Source: Intoshia linei (lineage: Eukaryota > Orthonectida > Rhopaluridae). Taken from it: a stretch of DNA of 47,564 bases. The stretch spans positions 1 through 47,564 of the forward strand of contig LWCA01000145.1 of the NCBI GenBank assembly GCA_001642005.1. Direction: 5' to 3'. The notes below the pieces were generated by a model, which did no database searches, was not told the DNA's origin, and was given only the letters and a program-made list of their open reading frames with translations. The translations under genes were made by a program, and so were the position numbers. Positions 21,026 through 33,800 of this stretch are shown here, piece by piece (the stretch's first letter is position 1; each line of letters begins with the position of its first letter).

Positions 21026-23301
21026 TCATGGAGAAGATTTTGACAATTTTCGTATTTCGTCCTTTAGCGCCATGTTTTCCATGTATAATTTAGAAAATTC
21101 GTTAATTATTGACCTTTCGTAGTTTTCCACTTTCTTCAATACTTGTGTCAATATTTTACAATTTTTGTTAAATTTGTACTAAATGTTTTGAAATATAATA
21201 CTAATATCATTAATACCTTGTAATCCATTAAAATTTTTGTCATTTTCTGTATCCTTTCATCATATATATTGTTTATCTGGAGAACTGCAATATCTACCTA
21301 AATGTTGTACATGGCGATGGTAAAGTGAATAAAGCTACAGGCAGGGGAGAAAAGATTTAGATTGTATCTGTAAATTAAACTATTTATAGTTTTGGGTTCA
21401 TTATCAGAAATTAAAAACTAAAATAAATGAGCTAGTATTTAATTTAAAAAAATGATCTACCCAACATGGTAAATCCATCAAATAAAAACTAATTATATTC
21501 AATTTCCAATTATAACTAAATGTTTTATTGTATATGTATCTTAACATTTTTGTATCAATTTCAATAATTACATTTGAGGCGGTAAATTTTACCGATCTAC
21601 CAATATTTTTTCATAAATACTTAAAATCAAAAAAGGCATTCACGTGCAAAATGGGGTTTTCCAATAAAAAAGTATGGACACCCAAACATACATTTTTAGC
21701 TGGTTATGAAGTCATAAATAATTATGAACGTTTGGACAAAGGAATATAAACTAAACAATAGTAGCATTTACAAATTAAATATCTTAACCAGGGCCGTGTA
21801 GAGGGGAAAATGGCCTGGTCTACAATCACGAGGGACTACTTTTTAAATTTCAATAACAAATGCTATTTTTAATTTATGGATTATGAACTATCGATTAAGC
21901 CAGGGGTGGCCAACTTATTGGCGCATTGGCAATTTTGATAAATTTAAATTGTAATTAAGATTGATTATCTTTCAGTAATCCGTGGCAATGGAGAAATAAC
22001 CTGAACACTTTCCGAATATATTGGAAAATCCGTTCACCTTATATTAGTTAATCTTTAATTAACAAGATAATTCTAATCATTGCTTTACCGGCACTTTTCT
22101 AATCTTTATTCACTTAATAATTAATGATTTATATTGCTCTGATTGAAAAATTTAAATCCAATCATTGGAAAACTGGCAAGATCAAAACAACCCTAAAAGT
22201 CTCATTAATTAAGGACCATTACACCATATATATTTAGATTGTAAAAAAATTAAAATAGATTATATTTCTATCAGTAGCCGGAGTTTTACAAAAATTTTTG
22301 GCGCATCTGAGATCTCATGATAAAAATGTGGCGCATGGTATATAAAAGGTTGACCACTTCTAAATTAACCAATGCATAGAGGTTCCATTTTTTATATGAC
22401 CCTACTATTTCCTTCTGGCACTGCCCTGCCTAGAACTACCATCGGTCCAAGCAATTTATTAAAAAGTAATCAAAATTTTGCTTGTAATTTTAGTATAAAT
22501 GTGTCATTATTGTATAGCTATCGCAAAAATAAACGTGACCGGTCACACTTATAAACAGGCTACGGTAGACAGTGGAATTTTTATTTTATGTATTAAAAAT
22601 ATCCTTACTTTTGATTTATGAAATGGACCATCTGGTATAATATATTTTTGAGAGGTTAGTTGAGATATTTCAAAACTGAGTCGACTAATCATGACGCGTA
22701 ATTTGCCGTTCTCGTTGTGAAGTTGTTGGAAAACTATTTTTTCGTTTTTATTCGTTTGTGGAACTAATATTCCGTCAAAACAATCCAAACATAATTTCAA
22801 AGTCTGATACATAATATCGGATACTTCATTTATATTTGAATTCGTATCAGTATCAAAGAGGTGTTTTTCATAGCGTTTAATGGCGTTTTCTAAATAACTG
22901 TAAATTTTAGATTGATTTATATTTTCATTGTTTGGTTCTACATTGCAAGGTTCTGCGATCAGAGTATGTTGGTTCAAATCCTAATTAAAATTGAATCTAT
23001 TATCTTGTAAATTTTACATGCATATTAGTTTCAGCGTAATCATATATTGTGGTGTCACTATCATATATACTTTCAATTTTTTCTTTAATTTCTTGGAAAG
23101 AGATCGCTTTTAGAAAACTGGTATTTAAGGATTGAGGTTCTTCGCCTCGTTTAGATTCTACACCTGTAAACTTTCTACGGTCAATCATATTTGGTAGTCC
23201 AATGAATGCACTCGCTTTAGGAGTTAGTGCTGCAGCTATGTGTTTCTAAATATCAGTTATTTCATTTATTGGACAAAATTTACAAATTTAGATTTTTTCA
23301 T
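21026..23301 (-). CDS. Unrecognised 283-aa coiled-coil protein
   Basis: Five exons on the minus strand: 23301-23284 (only six codons, MKKSKF), 23245-23018, 22980-22609, 21297-21217, 21178-21026. All junctions are phase 0 and the total is 852 nt. Landmarks: KHIAAALTPKASAFIGLPN near the N-terminus; KIYSYLENAIKRYEKHLF (about residue 120); FQQLHNENGKLRVMISRLSF (about 185-205), a leucine-rich heptad region; and a C-terminal coiled coil with KKVENYERSIINEFSKLYME. It could be a cytoskeletal or centrosomal-type protein, but no family is recognised. The intron 22608-21298 (1311 nt) is enlarged by a hAT-like element. The stop lies about 240 bp downstream of, and convergent with, DDX3. Confidence 0.7.
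21901..22362 (-). mobile_element. hAT-like miniature element, family A copy 2
   Basis: Begins CAGGGGTGGCCAACTTATTG and carries on its other strand the family A landmarks (AAATGTGGCGCATGGTATAT near the right end, ATTAAGGACCATTA inside). The 8-bp flanks GATTAAGC and AATTAACC match at 6 of 8. It is about 462 bp with no ORF, inverted relative to the copies at 12907 and 29549, and lies in the long intron of the coiled-coil gene. Confidence 0.75.
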
Positions 23302-24429
23302 GAAAATATACTGTATTTATCGTTTCCTAGATTTTTTATGTATTATTATTTTCTGAATTTTTATATTTATGTTTTAAGACGTATCACTATTATTATAAAT
23401 AATCAATACAATTTATTATGATTACTTACATAATTTTTATATATTCTAATTAGTGATATGACGATTCCAAATTTAAAATCTTAATTACAAATGTAACAGA
23501 ACTCAAACTAATTATACTTATAGCTATTTTTTCAAATCTTTGTAAAAACTTAATTTTAATCATATACAATTTTATTCATATAAATTATAGTGAAAAAAAG
23601 CAATTCACTACAAGTATTATTTGGTTTAATTTTATTTCTTTTAGATCTAATCACTACAACTGAAAATTGTTTGACTTTCCATTGACGGCAGTGTAGAAAA
23701 TATTTTTTTGAAACAAGTATAAGAAGAATTGAAAAAGTGGGTCATTAATGACGATAGGTGTTTTTGAAAATTTCACTTAAGTTTATTTTTAACTTCATTG
23801 ATTTATTTACAGTCAGCGACAACTAGTATGCTAGGAAAAATAAAATCTTTAATACTCAATATAAATTCCATTTAAAAAAAACGGATTTGAGTTAAAAAAG
23901 ACAGCACAAATATTGTTGTCATTTAGGTTGGGACACATTTACCTAAAAAAGTAAATTAAAGCTAAAGTTCAACTTTATTTTTACTACCATATAAACTCAA
24001 TTATTGTAAAATATGAAAATATTTGTATTTTGTCAATTAATTTAAAATTTCTACCCATTGATATTTGTTGGTATTATGTAAATATAAGCAGCGCAAATAG
24101 TGACAACCTAACATTTACTATAATTAATTGTAGAATATAATTTTTTTAAATTTTAAAAAAAAGCCATTTGACCTTTCATATTCAGACGATACTTGATTAT
24201 TTGTATTAATATAAATGGATATACTGTGGGGTGTGAATCTGATACTTCATTTGTTTTTAGAGTTAGTTCAAATGATATTAAAAAAATTAATTGAATCTGT
24301 ATTTAGATTGGATCGTTTTAAGAATTTCTATTTTTATACAATTTATAGCCTTTATTGTAAATTTATATACATTATTATTTCATTAGCAAACGTTTAAACA
24401 TTTAATAGTAGTAGTAATAATGGTAGAGA
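23302..24429. other. Gene-free AT-rich stretch
   Basis: No exon or recognisable element was found between the coiled-coil gene start and the dead transposase-like ORF. Several poly-A/T runs and short ORFs have no supporting features. Confidence 0.45.
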
Positions 24430-25133
24430 TTGAGTATGAATTATGGCAGAAAAATATCAATAGTATCCTGCAACATTTCAGCTTCATTCTGTAGTCCATT
24501 GTCAATTATAGCAGCAATGAAACAGTCTTTGCCCCTTAAATTGAATGCGTGGTTCGATATAATCATGGTATTTCGGGTCGTATATGGAATCATCATATCT
24601 ATTATAATTTACATGGATGTAACCTTCATCCATGTAAATTTTTACCTTATGTAGAGATGACATATAATCTACTAGAAATTTATCACGTAATAATTGTACA
24701 TGATGGGTTAGGCATAGCGAATGTTTGGATTTACGTGTACCCCATTTATATCCATTCTTCTTTAAAAATCTCTGTGTTTTTCGTAAATTATATTTAACCT
24801 GTATTTCGTCGTTTTTATCAAATGTTAAATACCCTTTGTTTCAAAACAAATACATAACATCTTTAACAGTAGTCCTAGTGCGAGATAAACGACTTTCACG
24901 CAAAAATAACCTTACATCAATTATTATATGAGAACCAAATAAATTACCAATAATGTCATCTCTTTTCCAACTATGTGCTACGGAAATAGGAATATCATTG
25001 ATATATTGATTCCATACTTCCAGACATATTTGATATCTTATATTTAAAAGATGGGATGTTCTACGTACAGGGTCTATATTTTTTTGTTTTCTTTCGTAAT
25101 GTAAATTGTGAATAACAGAAATGCATTAATTTC
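24430..25133 (-). pseudogene. Dead DDE-transposase-like ORF
   Basis: The minus strand reads as one long protein-like frame broken by a TGA after VKDVMYLF and a frameshift near its end. Landmarks are SHLLNIRYQICLEVWNQYI, RFLKKNGYKWGTRKSKHSL, VKIYMDEGYIHVNYNRYDDS and, after the frameshift, CFIAAIIDNG. The pattern (an xYKWG helix, a YMDExYIH strand, a hydrophobic FIAAII strand) resembles IS630/Tc1-type DDE transposases in which the second catalytic acidic residue sits in such a YxDE strand. The last catalytic region is missing. Family assignment is inference, but the coding origin and the breaks are seen. Confidence 0.65.
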
Positions 25134-27147
25134 TACGAAATTTTAATAAATCAACAAAACCATAGACTCATAAATTATTAGACTTCCATTTCTTTAATCT
25201 TCAGTCTCAAGTTTTATGGTTAATCCACAGTTTAAATTCTAGGCTTGGATAATAAATTAACATAAATAAAATATAATTTTATGCCTGAATGATAAGTAGT
25301 CTATCATAGCCTACTGAGACTTTATTTAAAATTACAATATTATTGTACTATATTTTAAATTGGATTCAAATTAATACAATTTTGTTGAAAATTAAATCTT
25401 ATAAAGTTAATGTCACACAAAACCACACTGTATTATGAAAGTATAAGTACGCACTTCAATATCTCCATCGTACTATTTGATTTTATCTTAATACGCATTT
25501 TTTTTTTATAATTTAACTAATTTTATTTTACAAATATTAATTTAAAATTTAATTTATTAGTTTAAAACGGTTAAATAAACCAATAAAAAGAATTGATGAT
25601 ATTATCTCGGCATTTTATAAGACTAAACTTATGTTCCATTCAATATAATAAAAGATTTTACCCTACCACGAAGTAAGCAATTTGATAGCCTAGAACAACT
25701 TGTGCTGTTGATATATACACCATATCAGGAGATGTAAAGGGGTAGAAAGTTTGAATTCAATTGGGAAAGGTTACATTTTTCACCTAGCACAATAGCTGTC
25801 GCGAACTGTTAATATTTAACGATTCAGATATCAATAAATGGTCCCTTTCTTTCACTTTCCCGGGAAAAATGACTTATTAGTTTATAGTCGATATTACTTA
25901 CTGGTAGGCTGCTCAATTACTTAAAAAAATGCTGAAATTGACAAAAATTTTAATAATAGGAATCATTATCGGATATTGTTGATTATAAACTTTACATAGA
26001 CACACAAAGCGAAGTAAAGTTAGTCGCATTAGTTAAGAATTTTAGTTTAAATATAACTTTAAAAATAATATGGATAAAGTAATTTTTTCTACCATTATAT
26101 ATATGGTTTTTCAACTACTATTGACGAATATTATAATCAGAGTCTAACTTATCTTCTCGATGCCACCCGATACTGAAAAATTCGCCCCTAAAAAAATTCA
26201 AAAACGAAGCATAGTGTTATATAGCTCCTAGCCACTTCTCTAAGACTCTTAACTTGAAATTTTAAATTTACTACAAAAAATACATTAAAATGTAGTTATG
26301 ATATTCAAGAATATTTTTTAATGCTCAATTAAAGAAATGATGCCCCCATTTTACAAAAATTTCGTGAAGGTCCTTCGAAATGGTGTGTCGGGTACACTAG
26401 GTTCGAAACTGATAATTAACTAAGAAATTTCTTCTCTAGTGGTTGAAAAACAAGTAAATAATTTTTGATACGTCAATACACTGCAAATTTATGCATATTT
26501 ATTTCTTGTTCATTTTTATTTTAAATTTGGAAACATTACGCCTCTTTTATTTCACACCATCCAACAAATATTCTTGTAATTCTTTATCTAAACTTTATCT
26601 ATATGTTTTTAACATAGCTGTCATACATACGTGGGTATCCTTTGTCAAGCAGCTCAATATTTTTTTTGAAAAATGTTGGTCACGATAGCGAAATAAAGGA
26701 AATTCTATTATCAAAATTAAAAATAAAATTGTCGATCTAAGACTATTAATCCACTTAAATAATATAAACAACTTGAATTTCTTAAATACACATGTAAATG
26801 TGATAATATTTTAAAAGTGGATAAAAATTTTAATAATAATGTTCATTCCAAGAATTAGTTTCATTATTTAATTTCCACTTTTTATATTTTGAAAATCTTC
26901 GTTATGCCTCTACATTTATCTGTTAATAGTTTATATAATTATTACCATCTATATACAATATGTAGTCTATTTTTATGTTTTCAATTAATTTTTTAACTTT
27001 AATTTTGATTTAATGCCCATTAGGGTGACTTTTTAATACTTAATAGTATATTATGTTGCACGTTTTCGTTTTATCGATCATTATAAATGTTTTTTATTTT
27101 TTTCTAGTTTAGTTTTAATTTTAAAAATGTAGGATGATCAAATTGAT
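25134..27147. other. Gene-free stretch before prefoldin 4
   Basis: No exon chain was found. A slightly GC-richer part at about 25665-26400 has no readable frame. A TTTTTTTCTAG pyrimidine-rich acceptor-like site ends near 27108, upstream of the prefoldin start. It could be a 5'UTR intron or trans-splice acceptor. Confidence 0.4.
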
Positions 27148-27615
27148 ATGATCAAAGATGATCAAGAAAATATAAATTCATTTGCAAATTATCATTATCA
27201 TTCAAAACAAGATAAAGCAAATCAATCAGATTTGATGGTTATTTTTAAAAAAATTTACTTACATTAGTTACATATATTATATACATTATTATTATTTTTA
27301 TAGTCCAAACTCAAAAATTGTGAAACTGCATTAGATGAAGTAGAATTATTTGATGAAAATGATTTTTGGTATTTGATCATTTTCTTATTACATTCATTAC
27401 TTATTTTTATTTTTGATAGGATTGGAGTTGGAAATGCATTCTTTAAACAAACTTCAACACAGTCAAAGGAAAGTATTGAATCTTTGGCTGAGTTTTATAA
27501 AGATGAAATAAATAAAAATGAAACGAAAATGAATCAAGACGATCAAAAAATCCAAAATTTAAAAATTGAATTAAATAAAAAATTTGGAGATTCCATAATG
27601 TTGGAAGATAAATAA
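27148..27615 (+). CDS. PFDN4: Prefoldin subunit 4
   Basis: Three exons, 27148-27237, 27304-27368 and 27420-27615, give 116 aa (introns of 66 and 51 nt). Prefoldin is a hexameric cytosolic chaperone that hands unfolded actin and tubulin to the CCT chaperonin; subunit 4 is a beta-type subunit. Seen: the family opening DDQENINSFAN (compare EDQQKINKFA in human PFDN4), a first coiled coil, ETALDEVELFDEND before the beta hairpin, IGVGNAFFKQTS, then the second coiled coil ending LNKKFGDSIMLED. Length is slightly below the human 134 aa. The ATG at 27148 is the first in frame, but the frame stays open upstream to a possible acceptor at 27131, so a further 5' exon may exist. Confidence 0.85.
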
Positions 27616-27843
27616 CACACTTGTTTTATAAGATTAAATAAATATTTGGTTATCATTTCAAATATATTTTAAAAATTTACCCTTTACAGCATTATTTCAA
27701 TACATTTAAAATTGCTACGTTAAATCCAACTGAAACAAGTTTTTTATTCATTATCCCAAACTTTGCATCAATATAAAGTCTAGACATTGATTTTTTGTAT
27801 TAAGGTCACAATAGTATTGAATAAATTTAGTATTTATTAAATC

Positions 27844-30800
27844 ATGAAAAAAACACATTGTCAATCTTCAGACAGCAGTTCACTCGAGTCTACAAATGAA
27901 GAAATGAAACCAAGGATTAAATGGGGAAGTGATACCGAATTTGTTCTATCGTGCATTGGGCTTGCTGTAGGTTTAGGAAACGTTTGGCGATTTCCTTATT
28001 TAGTTTACAAGAATGGAGGAGGTACATAGTTGAAAATTAAAACGGTATATTTTTGTATAGGTGCTTTCCTTATTCCTTATTTCATAATGCTCTTATTTGT
28101 TGGTTTACCTCTCTTTTTCATGGAGTTGGCTCTCGGTCAATATATATCCAGAGGACCCATCAAAATTTGGAAAATTAATCCACTTTTTAAAGGTATTTAT
28201 ATTTTAATGTGAAAATTCTTCAATATTTATCATTTGATGATTAACCCTTCTAATTGTATCTTTAATATTATCATGCAAAATGAGTTTATTTTATTGATTA
28301 TGGGAAATTAGATTATTCTAATTAATTATTCCACATTTAACCCTAATTTAATGGATAATGTTTCATTTTTAAACATTCAAAGTTTTGTAGACATTTACAG
28401 AGATATAAGATATTTATGACAATTTGTATTTCTTCTCTTTCTAAAATGTACATTCACTGTGTTTAAGTTCATTCGCGGATAAATCATTTACATTGCTCTA
28501 TTAACGCGGTTTTTACGTGTCGGTTTGAGTAAATTCTGACAAGTTACGTGCCACCTACAATAGGTACAAGTCACAATAAATTTTAATGACTATAATCAAA
28601 GTCAAAACTACTATACACCAACAAATTCATAAACCTCTCAGAGTATAAAAAATTAAGTATATATTTTATTTTATTATTAACTGTCTAAACATATTTGTCA
28701 CGCCAGGGGGGGCGACTGCCCACCCCACCTAAATCCGCTACTGCAACTGGCCATAGAGTTTTGCTATATTTCTTTAAAAATATATAATTTTATTTTGACA
28801 TTGCGCCAAGCGTAATACAAAATATACTAATGTTATCAAATTTTTAGATCTTTCTAAGTAAACTTTTTAAAGGGTCTATTTAACTTCAATTATATTTTAT
28901 ATGATATGCATTTTCAATGGGTAAAAAATAGAATTTAATTTCTTCTTTCGGATTTAGTTTAAATTGATTATATAATAATTACAGTGGTTGCTAAACTTAA
29001 ATCATTCACATATACAAAATCATTCAAAATCAAATCATGTACTATAAAAAAGTAAAAACTATTATTTTACACATATACGTAATTTTAACTATGAAAACAT
29101 TGTTCAAAGGTTCTGAAAATTCATATAGACCACAATTTAAAATTACATTGAAATTTTGGCATATTTTCAAAAATGTAATGATTATAATTATTTTCAAAAT
29201 CTTTCGTTTATTTGCATAGACATGATCTTACAAATTATAAGTTACAATTTATTCTCCAATTTCTTGCGCATATCTTAAGTATATTATATTTTAATTAATT
29301 CTGATTTTAAACTTTTTTCTTTAAATTAAAAATGTACAGTATTTGTATATACTGTATTTATAAATTCAATAAAATGAGGACTGGTTCTTAATCTTTTTGA
29401 TTTTATACATAGTCTTACATATTTACAATACAATTTATATTTATTATATATTTACAATAGATTCATGACTATTATATTACTATTTAATAATGCATAAACA
29501 TGACCAATTTAATTGAATTTTTTAAATTGCATTATATTTACTCTAAGTCAGGGGTGGCCAACCTTTTACATACCATGCGCCACATTTTTATCATGCGATC
29601 TCAGATGCGCCAAAAATGTTTGTAAAACTCCGGTTACTAATAGAATTATACGTATAAAAATATAAACTATTTTAATTTTTACAATATAAAGCTATATTGT
29701 GTAGTGGTCCTTAATTAATGAGACTTTTAGGTTGTTTTGATTTTTCCAGTTTTTCAATAATTAGATTTAAATACGTCACTGAGACCATAATAATGTTATT
29801 CAAGAAATATAATAAATCATTAATTAATTAAGACTTAATTAGGATTATCTTGTTAACATGTAAATTAAGAGTAACCAATTTAACGTTGAACGGATCTTCC
29901 AGTAAATTCGGAAAGTATTTAGGTTATTTTTCCAATACCACGGATTACTGAAAGAAAATGAAACTTATTTACAATTTAAAATTTTAATTTATTAAAATTG
30001 CTAATGCGCCCCTCCAATGACGTAATGTGCCACTTGAGGTGCATGTATCATAGATTGAAGACCCCTGCTCTAAGTAAAAGTGTTAATAAAAGTAAAATAT
30101 TTTATAGGGAATATTCATCGGCTACAATTAACGGACCGGTCTTGTAGGTTAGAGAACTTTAGGTTTTTTAATGAGGGGCCCTGGGATACAGCCCATATTG
30201 CCCATGCCTTAAAACGGCTCTGCCTATTGTGTATTACGTTTATCTTCTCTAATGTCAGTTTCTGCTTTGTAAATATAATAAATGTAAATAAAATACAATA
30301 TTAGTATACAAATGTAAATTACATTATGTAATTACCTTTTTGTAATTTTAATTCTCACTATGGGAGTGCTTTTTAACCTTTTTAATTATGTAAACTTGAT
30401 TAACAATTAAATATACATCTTAATTTATAATAATAATACACTAACTTTTACACTAATAAAATACATCATAGGAAATTTACTTGTAGATCTATTATTAAAT
30501 TAATACAATACGTTAGGCATTTAAGTGTTAATGAACATCCGATAAACTTTTAATTAATTATTGGGGAATTCAGCAATGAGTCCGCAGAAAAAATATAATA
30601 TTAGACTAAGAACTTAAAAAGGTAATATACTGATAATATTTCGATATTTTTTAAAAATGACCTTTTAAGTGATACGCGAAACATTTATTGTGAAATTACC
30701 GGTCCGCGGTAAAAAAGTTTTGTTAACACATAGCTTAATTTTAATTTATCACTCCCATGTTAGAAATATAAACAAAAAGTAACACTTGTCATCATAATAT

Positions 30801-33800
30801 ATGAAAAAATTGGTTGGAAATAGATAAATGTTAAACTAGTACAGATTTTTCAAACGTATACATACATTGTACATTATATTAATCTAAATACCTGGAAAAC
30901 CACACGGACTCACTTTAAGAACTATTTTCCTATACTATATTATATGTGTTGTTAACATGTATCATTAAAGTTTATTTAGGAGTGGGTTACGCAATGATAT
31001 TTGGAACCTGGATAATTTCCATTTACTACAATGTTTTGGTTGCAGAAATAATGTACTTTTTATGGGAATCTGTCAAATCTACTTGGACAGGAACTATTCC
31101 TTGGGATAATTATAAAAATTTGACTGGATTGAATTCAACAAAATCATATTATTAGTTATTTAAAAAAGTTGTGTTTGTAATCCATTTTTAGTAATCACAT
31201 TTTGGAATTTGATGAGAGAATCATATCAGAAAAACCTGAAATAGTAAACAAAATTTACAATGGATCTTATGGTATGAACAATCTTGGGAGTGTAAATGTT
31301 AATCTATTGATATTTTTAATTGCAAGCTGGATTATTATATACTTTTGTTTGTTCAAAGGAATTAAATCTCTTGGAAAAGTATATTTTAATTTCCTTTTTT
31401 CACTTTTATTAGGCTGTTTACGTTACTGCGATATTTCCATATATTATGTTGGCTATACTGTTGGTTAGATGCTGCATGTTGGAAGGAGCCTCACTAGGAC
31501 TAACGTATTATTTGTACCCAGATTTTTCAAAGCTTTATATTCCAAAGGTGTGGTATCAAGCGGCAACTCAAATATTTTTTTCATTAAGTGCTTGTAATGG
31601 ATCATTGTTAATGATGTCCAGTCATAATCAAAAAAATCACAACTGCTACGTGTAATATTTTGATGAAAATTTATCTACTTCATTATTACTATCTTGCTTG
31701 TTAATTAATATTATTTGTAAATATATGAAAGACCGAACTTTTTTTAATTCAATATACATATCGTATACCAATATACGTATATATCAATATACATATTAGG
31801 GAATGATATCCGATTCATCGATTCATCGAAAACCCGGTTAATCGCTTACAATAATCGGAGAAAAATAATCGGAATATATTTCGAATAATCGGATTTTCAA
31901 AAATTTCATTGAAGTCATATATCATATTACAATTTACTTTAAAGTGAATTATTCCATCTTAATTTTTTGTTTGTTAACATTTGCGTATAGAATTTTAAAA
32001 ACAATTGTTACCCCATTTTTTTAATTTATTAGACCAGAATGTGTGTATAATATTAAAAATATAGTAAAAGCAGTCCAACCCTAAAAATTGTACAGGATAC
32101 AACTGCACCACCTGTAATTTTTTTTAAATTCTAGGGCTGTTTTCATTAAAAAAAGAAGGGTAATTTGGGGTTTTGGCCCTGAAAATATAATTTTTCTAAA
32201 TTGAAATTTATGATAATGTATATGATTTTAAAATCAGTATCAGCGTATACATTTTTTTAAATTCTCCAACTCGTTTGATTTTCAAAAAAAAGACAATTGG
32301 GGTTTTTGACCCGTAAGCTGTGAGTTTGGGATGTTTAAATTTATTTTGCGAACACCCCTGGTAAAAACTGTAATTGAAATGTGAACTTCATAAAATTCTA
32401 AGACGGGTAGTTATTTAAATAAAGTGGAACACACACACATAAACAAATATCGCGTAATATACTATATAAGTAACGATTATTGGTTTTTATGTTAAAAATT
32501 TTAAATTCCTGTTTTTTATTTTATAAATTTAAAGTTATTAAAAAATATTTATCTAATTTGTTTGGAGTATAATTTTTAGGTTTACTAACCACCCTAAAAT
32601 CCATTAAGTTTAAAATCTGATTATTTTAATTATTAAGAATTTTAAGATATACATTTTTTGTGTATTTTAATTATTGAATCCGAAATAAAATGGATGAATT
32701 TTCTGTCTAGTAGACAGTGTTTACCATTTATTTGTATTGTTTTTAGGAGTAGCATCATAGTTGCAATTATAAATGCACTCACCAGCTTTGTGGCAGGAAT
32801 TGTAATCTTTTCAGTTTTGGGTAACATGGTTGTCGGAACAAATTTGGAAATTAATGAATTGGTTGAATCTGGAGCTGGATTAGTTTTCACTGTATATACT
32901 GCCGCTTTGTCTAAATTGCCTATAACTCAACTTTGGGCTATTTTGTTCTTTATAATGATGCTTACCCTTGGATTCGGATCTATAGTACTTTTAAATTAAA
33001 TAGATTTATATAATTTAGTTAACCTTAATGGAAGCAGTCATCGACTCATTATCCGATGATATTGTTTTTCTACGAAAAAATTGGTTATTACCTCATTTTT
33101 TCAGACTTTTTATGATTATTCTTACCTGTGTATTAGGAATCACTGTCGTTACCAATGTACGTTTGAATATAATTATAAATTATAATCATTTAGAACGGAC
33201 TGTTATTGTTAAATTTGTTAGATTCGTTTATGGGCGGTCTCCCATTGTTAGTTATTGCCCTATTAGAAGTTGTCGCTGTGGCATGGATATACGGTATGAA
33301 TTATTTACATGTCGATGAAACCACGTTTCGAAGTTTTTACTTTAATTCAGAATTAATTGGTAGGTCATTTCCAACAATTAAATATAAATTAAAAATTTTT
33401 TTTCAGTGAATATTGTAAATCCAAAAATGTGTTTTTATCTACTTGGTTGTATTTATACGAATTATAAATATTTGATAGGGATCGATAGATTCTGTGACAA
33501 CATTTTCCAGATGCTTGGTAGATATCCAAATATTTATTGGCGTATTTCCTGGAAATTCATAACTCCTCTTATTTTAATAGTAAATAACATTGTAAAAATT
33601 TTTGCAATTATATTTAGATGACAATTGGAATGAATTTTGTATATTACGAAAGATTAACCTATGAAAATTACCTTTACCCCATTTGGTCTGAAATTTTTGG
33701 TTGGATAATATGTCTGAGTCCAATAATACTCTTTTCAACCATTTTCCTTTGGAGGGCTGTAAAAATGGGAGGTACCAATTGGTGGAAGGTACACTAGCTA

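Noticed and set aside
21791-22430. A larger hAT-like element (CAGGGCCGTG ... CACTGCCCTG) around the family A copy
   Set aside because: The first ten bases of the ends match well, but flanking duplications do not, so the pairing is unproven.
22969-22990. A GGTTCAAATCC sequence resembling a tRNA T-arm
   Set aside because: It falls on the exon/intron border of the coiled-coil gene, with no acceptor stem or anticodon arm around it.
33294-33478. Possible extra SLC6 exon with [12 protein letters not shown]
   Set aside because: SLC6 alignment joins AWIYG directly to IDRFCDN, so this 185-nt segment behaves as an intron. An alternative exon is not excluded but unsupported.
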